Shown: positions 1 to 5,746 of the stretch, piece by piece | Numbering within the stretch: position 1 is the stretch's first letter | Layout: each line of letters opens with the position of its first letter | Source: PFL35 sp041550515 | GTDB lineage: Archaea > Thermoplasmatota > E2 > DHVEG-1 | DNA: 6,643 nt | NCBI GenBank assembly: GCA_041550515.1 | Contig: JBFEOQ010000072.1 | Coordinates: forward strand, 1 to 6,643 | Direction of reading: 5' to 3' | Notes under the pieces: model-generated | Seen by the model: only the letters and a program-made list of their open reading frames with translations | Database searches by the model: none | What the model was told of the DNA's origin: nothing | Position numbers and translations under genes: made by a program

Positions 1-3000
1 AATATTGTCACATCTTCAGAAATTAAATCTACAAATCTTACAGATTTTTCTTATAAACAAAAAATACAAATACCATTTGATACAAGTATTGATCAAACAA
101 AATATCAACCAATAGATATAAAATTTGTATTCCTTAACAAATGTTATGCAAAAAATGAAAAGGATAATTCTGTTAGAGTTGGAATGGAAAAAGAAGGAGA
201 AATAACTGAACTTGATTCTCAAATATATGACCTTGAAAAAATAGATGAAACACATATTTCATCTTGTGGATTAGTTTTTCTAATACCGGAGGATGCAGAT
301 GGAACAGAAGAATATTATGTTTTTTATGATTCAATTAAGACAGAGATTCCAAATTATGAAAAATATTTATTTCTCGATGATTCACATTATTTTTATGAAC
401 CTATCCCCGGGCAAAAAATAGATTTTGATTATTTTGAAATCAAACAAGAAGATGATGTTATTTATGCGATTGTTCAGAGAGGAGAGCTTTTAGGAAATCC
501 AGTTGCTCTTTCAGTTGGAAAATTTAAACCAGGATCTAAAGCTGTTGAGACGTATAATTTAGATCAACTTTGTGATTTTGATTTAAGATATGGTACAATT
601 GAGGAACCTGCTTATTTTGGAACTTCTTGGGCTACCGATATTAGTAAACAAATTATTGTTGATGGAAATCTTATGGTCCGTGTAAGAATTCAATGTATTT
701 CCCCTCGAGATGATATCAAGAGTGATAATATTTACACCTATTATTATTGTCCAACTGAAACAAAAAAAATATATGTAGATTCTTATCATGAAATACTTAA
801 AGATATAGATATTGAGGAACCAAGTATAGAAGATGGAGTTATTGCAGGAATTACTTCGATTAAAGCTCGTAGTGCATCAATAGAGAAGATGAATGTTGGG
901 GAAATATTACCCGAAATGTATCTATATTCCAAAGATGAAACAATCTTAGATTACTCTATTAACATTAATCCAGATACTATTAGTCGGGAGATTGAATTAT
1001 CAACTGAAGATAATATTGATCTTGGATCAAAAGCATGGGCTTGTTTGTATAATCCATCAGATGGTAAAGCACATGGATTGATTTTTAATTCGAATAAAGG
1101 TATAACAGATGGAGATGATGATGGGGTACAAGTAAAGGCTTTTGTTAAACAAAATATTAAATTACCTGGTCTAGAAGCAGACACTGGAAGTATAATTCTA
1201 ACTAGAAATTCCTATGAAAATGGAAAACATATCACAAAATTAAATAAAGGAACAAAATATAATTATAAAATTGAGTATATAACAGTTGAAAGAGATGGAT
1301 ATAAAATAATTGATAAAGAATCAATTATTTATCAAAAACTAGTAAAAAATATACCTATTTATAGAGAAAATGTTACTAGTGAGAAAGAGGAAATTATAAA
1401 ATATTCTTTAAAAACATATGTTCATTTAGCACCATCTATACCACTTGGTTCTTTACTCTCTGCAGCAATTGGAAAAAATATTTCGTATATTTATGCCGAA
1501 CTTTATAAAGAAAATAATTTTAAATCATCGGGTGTAGTTAGTAGACTTTCTCTGGGATCAATAGATATAGATTTGGAAGGAAAAAATTTATTCCAGAAGA
1601 TAAAAACAGTTTTTAGGATTTTTGATTGGAAAAACTTTTCATTTTTTAAGAAAGTTGTTTTCCCCGATTTGGAAGCAGGAACATATGTTGTAAAAATTTT
1701 TAAAGAAAATCCAATATTTGCAAAACAAAGAAAATATATTGGATATGGAGTTGTTGATTTAAATAAAAACGATATATTACAAATCTATTGTAGACCTGAA
1801 GGAAAAATAAAACTTAAAATTCAGGATCAAAACAAGTTAGGAATTGAAGATATTAAAATAAATCTATTAAGTGAAAATATAATTGTATCTGATTCTACTA
1901 CTGATAATAAAGGAACAGCTATAATATATGCACCTTGTTTAACCTCGAAAAAATATATTTTAAAAATATTTTATGATGGTTTTTTAATTGAAGAAGAAGA
2001 AATAAAACTAAATCTTAAGAATCATTTCATAGACTTAACAAAATCTTATTCATTTGAACTATATGACGTAATTCTTAGTTTAAAAGATACATGGGATTTT
2101 ATACCAGAAGTTGAAGTAAATCCAAAAATGACTAGTAATGAAATGATTGAATCAATGTTTTTATTTGGTAAAAAAAATGATAAAGGACAATATGAATTTT
2201 TAGATTTATTACCTGGAAAATACCAGCTAAGTATGAGTTATAAATCTTTTAATTTTGAAAAGGAAATTAATATCAATAATGATTTAAAATTAAACCAAGA
2301 ATTTCCTGCGGAGTATCCTCTCTCTTTCAATGTATATAATTCTTATGGTGGAATTTTATCAGAAGGTCAAATATGTGTATCAAGGTTTAATAGAATTGAG
2401 GAATTTGAAATTAATCAAAAAGGGTATGCGTCAATAAAAATTCCACCTGGTGAATACAAAATAAGTGTTGTTTTAAATGATAAAGAAATCGCGAAACAAA
2501 ACTTGGAATTAAAAGGAGAAAAAACTATTAATATTATAAGCTCAGAGGATTCTTTATTACATAAAATGATGCTATATTTATGTATTATTTTGATCATTTT
2601 AGCATTTATGATGTTTATTTGGAAAAGAAATCTGGATAAGACATTGAAAATTATTGCTATAGCATTGATATTTTTTTCATTATTTTCGCCGTGGTGGATT
2701 TTAAATGGTGAAGAAGATTTAGTAAAAACAACTACTAAAACTTTTCTGATTCCTCAAAAAATCATAACTCTTTCTTCTTCTCCAAATGTAATTGGTGGTG
2801 AAATAAGCCAGGTTCCAGTTGAAGTCACAGATGTGCTAGGATTATTAATGATTCTTCTTATTATATCTTGTTTATTGATTTTTTTAAGTATATTTACAAA
2901 AGGAAAATATAGGAAAATAACAATATTTTTATCAATTTTAAGTATTATATTGTTAATTTTAACTATTTCAATTTTTTATTATGCGTTATCTCAACTAACA

Positions 3001-3177
3001 GAAGTTGGTATCGGTAGTTTTATTGGTAGTGGAGATATAGAAATTACTATACCCGGGATTCCTAAAACAAAATTATTAGAATGTAATTGGGGCCCAAGTA
3101 TTGGTTTCTTTTTATCTCTTGCAATTATTCTTATATTTGTAATATATTTAATTTATTACGAGATATTAAAAGTATAA
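1..3177 (+). CDS. Large extracytoplasmic multi-domain protein with C-terminal five-helix membrane module (5' partial)
   Basis: The frame is open from base 1 with no ATG, GTG or TTG before the ATG at 184. That ATG has no Shine-Dalgarno and sits in hydrophilic sequence, so the gene starts upstream; 1058 residues are visible (residue 1 = bases 1-3). Residues 1-480 are beta-rich, with no domain I can name. Residues 480-840 look like three or four Ig-like or carboxypeptidase-regulatory-like beta-sandwiches, marked by turn motifs AGTY (559-562), PGKY (738-741) and PGEY (817-820) and by TTDNKGTA (633-640). Predicted membrane helices lie at about 856-874, 883-900, 946-965, 973-996 and 1032-1053. Basic residues after helix 1 (KRNLDK) and between helices 3 and 4 (TKGKYRK) put the N-terminal 850 residues outside and the C-terminus inside. 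A signal peptide would therefore be expected upstream. The outer loops carry SPWW (896-899) and CNWGPSIGFF (1028-1037). I recall similar large proteins from uncultivated Thermoplasmatota but cannot verify this. Function is unknown; surface adhesion or an envelope structural role is an inference. [The original answer gave no confidence for this entry; the value here is a placeholder required by the schema.]. Confidence 0.5.
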   Translation, partial: NIVTSSEIKSTNLTDFSYKQKIQIPFDTSIDQTKYQPIDIKFVFLNKCYAKNEKDNSVRVGMEKEGEITELDSQIYDLEKIDETHISSCGLVFLIPEDADGTEEYYVFYDSIKTEIPNYEKYLFLDDSHYFYEPIPGQKIDFDYFEIKQEDDVIYAIVQRGELLGNPVALSVGKFKPGSKAVETYNLDQLCDFDLRYGTIEEPAYFGTSWATDISKQIIVDGNLMVRVRIQCISPRDDIKSDNIYTYYYCPTETKKIYVDSYHEILKDIDIEEPSIEDGVIAGITSIKARSASIEKMNVGEILPEMYLYSKDETILDYSININPDTISREIELSTEDNIDLGSKAWACLYNPSDGKAHGLIFNSNKGITDGDDDGVQVKAFVKQNIKLPGLEADTGSIILTRNSYENGKHITKLNKGTKYNYKIEYITVERDGYKIIDKESIIYQKLVKNIPIYRENVTSEKEEIIKYSLKTYVHLAPSIPLGSLLSAAIGKNISYIYAELYKENNFKSSGVVSRLSLGSIDIDLEGKNLFQKIKTVFRIFDWKNFSFFKKVVFPDLEAGTYVVKIFKENPIFAKQRKYIGYGVVDLNKNDILQIYCRPEGKIKLKIQDQNKLGIEDIKINLLSENIIVSDSTTDNKGTAIIYAPCLTSKKYILKIFYDGFLIEEEEIKLNLKNHFIDLTKSYSFELYDVILSLKDTWDFIPEVEVNPKMTSNEMIESMFLFGKKNDKGQYEFLDLLPGKYQLSMSYKSFNFEKEININNDLKLNQEFPAEYPLSFNVYNSYGGILSEGQICVSRFNRIEEFEINQKGYASIKIPPGEYKISVVLNDKEIAKQNLELKGEKTINIISSEDSLLHKMMLYLCIILIILAFMMFIWKRNLDKTLKIIAIALIFFSLFSPWWILNGEEDLVKTTTKTFLIPQKIITLSSSPNVIGGEISQVPVEVTDVLGLLMILLIISCLLIFLSIFTKGKYRKITIFLSILSIILLILTISIFYYALSQLTEVGIGSFIGSGDIEITIPGIPKTKLLECNWGPSIGFFLSLAIILIFVIYLIYYEILKV
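2566..3174 (+). other. C-terminal membrane module of the large surface protein (five predicted helices, SPWW loop)
   Basis: This sub-feature covers residues 856-1058 of the large protein. Helix 1 (856-874) closes the beta-rich ectodomain. It is followed by a four-helix unit: helix 2 ends in SPWW at the outer face, and a loop of about 45 residues follows. Helices 3 and 4 are joined by a short basic inner loop. A second outer loop of about 35 residues contains GSGDIEITIPG and CNW, and leads into helix 5, which starts GPSIGFF. A four-helix unit with two outer loops and aromatic or Cys residues at the membrane border recalls the tetraspan/claudin layout. This is a topological resemblance only, with no homology shown. 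No transporter or enzyme motif is visible. Confidence 0.7.
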
Positions 3178-3180
3178 AGG

Positions 3181-4338
3181 TTAGGGTAATGCATCCATTT
3201 TTTGTGTTATTGTTAACCAAGCGTCTCCAAAGCCTTGAATATTTAAAAAACTCATAACGAATTCTTCTGATGGAATACATCCTTCTGGTGCGTTTACACC
3301 TGGCTGATTTATATTACCTTCTGCAATCATTTTAGCCCCAATTGCAGCAGGAGTTGCTGTACCATGACGCATGTGGGAAATACCCGAATATCTAATAGTT
3401 TTTGTTTGTTCTTTATCTTTTCCAGTTACTTCGACCATTACAGATCCGCCTGGGGGAATTTTTCCTGATTTTTCAATTATTTTTTTTCTAAATATGTCTA
3501 TGTATCCTGCAGTGAAATCTATAGGTTTGATTTCATGTCCCTTTATATTAATTGGTTTCTCAGATAATAAACCTAAATTTTGTAATTGAAGTAAGGTATT
3601 TCTAAATTCTGTAGGGAAAAATGAACCTTTGCAACATACATTTTTAACACCTTTAATATAACGAGGTAATGTTATTGACTCTGGATGTCCAAAATAATAA
3701 ACCGCACTTTGCCCAAATGGTTCTGGAAATCTAGTATATTCTTCTCCATCGATAAGACCTCTAACTTTTTGAAATCTTCCATTTTTATAAATTGGAATGT
3801 CTCCTAACCAACAATGTAACATATGATAAGGGATTGCTCCTCCAGCTTCTTCTTCAATACTACGAGTAACATATATCTTTATACTATCTACAGAAGTTAG
3901 TTGATTCGTAGCAAATGAAGCAATAATATTTGTTAAACCAGGACTAGCACCAAGACCTACAATGCAAGTAGTTCCAGCATCTTTAGCTTTTTTATCATAA
4001 TTATCTAAAAGTTTTTCTGTAGCGTCATAATCATCACATACATCTACATAATTAACTCCGGATTCTATTACAGAATTGAGGATTTTTGGTGAAAACTTAT
4101 AAAATGGTCCAATGCAATTAATTGCGATGTCAATATCTTTCAAAACAGATTTTATATTATTTTCATTTGTTGCATCAACTTTTTTAAAATCAATTTTATT
4201 ATTAATTTTACAGATTTCCTTTGCTTTTTTTTCATTAGAATCAGCAATTACTATTCTTGAAAATGTATCCATTTCAGATAAACATTTTACTGCATAACTG
4301 CCTATAACTCCGGCTCCTCCAAATACTGTTATTTCCAT
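3181..4338 (-). CDS. Saccharopine dehydrogenase/reductase-family oxidoreductase
   Basis: A complete 385-residue protein, close to the usual 380-400 residues of the Lys9-like family (COG1748 type). It opens with a Rossmann strand and the dinucleotide loop GGAGVIG (7-13). Asp33 at the end of the second strand (IVIAD) favours NAD over NADP. Family-like motifs follow: CIGP (75-78), VDVCDD (98-103), GLGASPGLTN (128-137), FGHPE (216-220), GTATPAAIG (326-334) and GVNAPEGCIP (347-356). The ATG at 4338 is chosen because the Rossmann strand begins at once; a TTG at 4345-4347 would add three residues. Neither start has a Shine-Dalgarno, and a TATA-like box about 30 bases upstream suggests a very short leader. 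The family includes saccharopine reductases and dehydrogenases and carboxy(nor)spermidine synthases, so the substrate cannot be assigned. No lysine or polyamine gene is adjacent. The gene converges on the large surface-protein gene with 3 bases between stops. Confidence 0.9.
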   Translation of the reverse strand: MEITVFGGAGVIGSYAVKCLSEMDTFSRIVIADSNEKKAKEICKINNKIDFKKVDATNENNIKSVLKDIDIAINCIGPFYKFSPKILNSVIESGVNYVDVCDDYDATEKLLDNYDKKAKDAGTTCIVGLGASPGLTNIIASFATNQLTSVDSIKIYVTRSIEEEAGGAIPYHMLHCWLGDIPIYKNGRFQKVRGLIDGEEYTRFPEPFGQSAVYYFGHPESITLPRYIKGVKNVCCKGSFFPTEFRNTLLQLQNLGLLSEKPINIKGHEIKPIDFTAGYIDIFRKKIIEKSGKIPPGGSVMVEVTGKDKEQTKTIRYSGISHMRHGTATPAAIGAKMIAEGNINQPGVNAPEGCIPSEEFVMSFLNIQGFGDAWLTITQKMDALP

Positions 4339-4367
4339 AAATATCAAGAACAGTGAAAGTTAATAGA

Positions 4368-4376
4368 TAATAAAAA
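4368..4376 (-). promoter_or_regulatory. TATA-like box for the dehydrogenase gene
   Basis: On the minus strand this reads TTTTTATTA, with its centre about 34 bases upstream of the ATG at 4338. A start site 25-27 bases downstream would fall near 4346. That gives a leader of roughly 7 bases and agrees with the lack of a Shine-Dalgarno. The surroundings are very AT-rich, so the exact box is uncertain. Confidence 0.35.
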
Positions 4377-4401
4377 GATTTTGAATAAATTTTTCTCCAT
4401 G

Positions 4402-4420
4402 TTATATAAAAATTATAAAA
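4402..4420 (+). promoter_or_regulatory. TATA box region for the sulfotransferase gene
   Basis: Two overlapping candidates are present: TTATATAAA (4402-4410) and TTATAAAA (4413-4420). The second would place transcription start near 4443, about 12 bases before the ATG at 4455; the first would place it near 4432. No Shine-Dalgarno follows, so a short or absent leader is likely. The region lies within the 116-base gap shared with the divergent dehydrogenase gene. Confidence 0.45.
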
Positions 4421-4454
4421 ATAATCATATATGTATTTCTGATTCTAAGTCTTT

Positions 4455-5573
4455 ATGACAGAATATAAAATAGATCCCTTAGATGTTTCATTTGAACCAC
4501 TTGCGGGTTCTACTTTTATAAATTTATTAAGATTACTTATTCAAAATAAACTTAGAGTGGATATTATAGGTATACCCAGAATAATTTATTCTATAATACT
4601 AAGTTTATTTCTATCTCCTTTTAACTTTTATGAAGGAATTACTTGTAGTAAGAAAATTAAAAATACTTATATTGATAAACCACCAATTTTTATAATTGGT
4701 CATTGGAGAAGTGGAACTACATATTTACATAATATATTGACACAAAACCCAGATTTTGGATTTCCATCTACGTTTCAAACAATAACGCCAGGACTTTTTT
4801 TAAAATTTGAAAAGCAAATAAAACCTATTGTTGCATCATCTCTTCCACCCACTAGACCACAAGATAATATTGTATTAGGTGTAGATCTACCGCAAGAAGA
4901 AGAATATGGGATAGGAAACATTTCACCATATTCATTTTATCATGGCTGGTGTTTCCCAAAAAACAGAGATTTTTACTATGATTTTGTTCATTTTGATAAA
5001 GTTAGTAAAAATCGAATTAATGAATGGAAAAAAAATTATTTATATTACCTAAAAAAAGTAACTTTATACAATCAAGGAAAACAGTTAGTTTTAAAAAATC
5101 CTTCTAACACCAGTAGAGTTAAATTGTTACTAGAACTTTTTCCAGATGCTAAATTTATTCATATTTATAGGAATCCTTATTTTGTTTTTCTATCTATGAA
5201 AAGGAATATCAAAAAGGAAATGACCCTTTATTGTGTTCAAACACCTGCTGATCAAGAAAATTTTGAGATTGCAATGATAAAAATGTATAATAGAATGTAT
5301 GAAAAATATTTCGACGAAAAAAAATTGATACCAGAAGGAAATCTTGTAGAGGTTAGATATGAGGATCTAAAGGAAAAACCTTATGAGGTAATTAAAAAAA
5401 TATATCATGATTTGAGTCTTAATGACTTTGAAAAAAATCAGTGTAAAATCAATAGTTATATTAAGACACAATTTAAAGTAAATACTCATAAATATAATCT
5501 TGATGAAAAACAAAAAAATAAAATTTATAAATATTTCAAAAAAACTATTGAGTTATGGCAATATAAAAACTAA
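4455..5573 (+). CDS. PAPS-dependent sulfotransferase (Sulfotransfer_3-like)
   Basis: A complete 372-residue protein. It is predicted to transfer the sulfuryl group of 3'-phosphoadenylyl sulfate to an unidentified hydroxyl or amine acceptor. The 5'-phosphosulfate loop GHWRSGTT (82-89) follows the strand PPIFII. The 3'-phosphate-binding region is IYRNPYFVFLS (237-247), with Arg239 and Ser247 in the expected places. Other family-like features are PQEEE (146-150), the LVLKNP strand (211-216) and RYEDL (301-305) near the C-terminus. Residues 37-55 are hydrophobic with few charges and may bind the membrane, which would suit a lipid or lipid-linked glycan acceptor; they are short for a confident transmembrane call. 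The ATG lacks a Shine-Dalgarno, but TATA-like boxes lie 35-53 bases upstream. The gene is divergent from the dehydrogenase and followed by a T-rich terminator candidate. No PAPS-synthesis genes are present. The neighbouring surface proteins are possible context but not evidence of substrate. Confidence 0.93.
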   Translation: MTEYKIDPLDVSFEPLAGSTFINLLRLLIQNKLRVDIIGIPRIIYSIILSLFLSPFNFYEGITCSKKIKNTYIDKPPIFIIGHWRSGTTYLHNILTQNPDFGFPSTFQTITPGLFLKFEKQIKPIVASSLPPTRPQDNIVLGVDLPQEEEYGIGNISPYSFYHGWCFPKNRDFYYDFVHFDKVSKNRINEWKKNYLYYLKKVTLYNQGKQLVLKNPSNTSRVKLLLELFPDAKFIHIYRNPYFVFLSMKRNIKKEMTLYCVQTPADQENFEIAMIKMYNRMYEKYFDEKKLIPEGNLVEVRYEDLKEKPYEVIKKIYHDLSLNDFEKNQCKINSYIKTQFKVNTHKYNLDEKQKNKIYKYFKKTIELWQYKN

Positions 5574-5608
5574 TTTAGAATTTCTTATAAATACTAAACA
5601 TATTTAAT

Positions 5609-5746
5609 ATGAAAAACAAAATTGATATTTTTGTTTTAAATAATTCTTTTTCGGCATATAACGGTTCATTTTTAGTAAAATTATTATATCATGTCGTAGT
5701 ATTTATATATTGGAATTATGTTAATATAAGGGGGGTTAAAAAATGA
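5609..5746 (+). CDS. Possible 45-residue small protein overlapping the next start by ATGA (doubtful)
   Basis: An ATG at 5609 opens a 45-codon frame ending at TGA 5744-5746, which overlaps the ATG of the secreted-protein gene in the ATGA arrangement often seen in translationally coupled genes. The peptide begins MKNKIDIFVLNN and has one hydrophobic stretch (about 21-38, SFLVKLLYHVVVFIYWNY) that could span a membrane. There is no Shine-Dalgarno. A TATA-like TTATAAATA at 5585-5593 is slightly too close for a leaderless start. The frame also runs through the putative terminator and the G-run. A chance ORF is the more likely explanation. Confidence 0.2.
   Translation: MKNKIDIFVLNNSFSAYNGSFLVKLLYHVVVFIYWNYVNIRGVKK
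5613..5637 (+). terminator. T-rich putative terminator after the sulfotransferase
   Basis: A perfect 9-base inverted repeat, AAAACAAAA (5613-5621) and TTTTGTTTT (5629-5637), flanks the 7-base loop TTGATAT, 40 bases after the stop codon at 5573. A second T-run follows at 5647-5651. Archaeal termination relies mainly on T-tracts, so the T-runs may matter more than the very AT-rich stem. Such sequence could arise by chance at this composition. Confidence 0.4.
5681..5689 (+). promoter_or_regulatory. TATA-like box for the secreted-protein gene
   Basis: TTATTATAT, preceded by A-rich sequence (TAAAA) that could serve as a BRE, would place transcription start near 5711. The leader would be about 32 bases and would include the G-run ribosome binding site. 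A stronger-looking TTTATATAT at 5702-5710 would start transcription inside the G-run and lose the binding site, so it is less suitable. Confidence 0.35.
5728..5737 (+). promoter_or_regulatory. G-run ribosome binding site of the secreted-protein gene
   Basis: AAGGGGGGTT contains six consecutive G residues (5730-5735) ending 7 bases before the ATG at 5743. It can pair with the CCUCC anti-Shine-Dalgarno core if one G pairs with U. It is the only strong binding-site candidate in the window and fixes the start of this gene. A six-G run is conspicuous in such AT-rich DNA. Confidence 0.7.

Noticed and set aside
184..186. ATG as the start of the large surface-protein gene
   Set aside because: The same frame is open and protein-like back to base 1, there is no Shine-Dalgarno, and no signal peptide follows.
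951..1184. Minus-strand ORFs opposite the large surface-protein gene (also 16-255, 583-789, 2415-2597)
   Set aside because: They are short, lack binding sites and domain signals, and lie antisense to a long continuous coding frame.
3371..3589. 72-codon plus-strand ORF inside the dehydrogenase gene
   Set aside because: It lies opposite the motif-rich coding strand of a clear enzyme and has no recognisable features; the same applies to the 4112-4297 plus-strand frame.
4345..4347. TTG as the start of the dehydrogenase
   Set aside because: It adds only three residues before the Rossmann strand. The ATG at 4336-4338 is the better codon and gives the usual family N-terminus.
4426..4433. Palindrome CATATATG as an operator for the divergent promoter
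   Set aside because: An 8-base AT palindrome is expected by chance at this composition, and no second copy or extended symmetry was seen.
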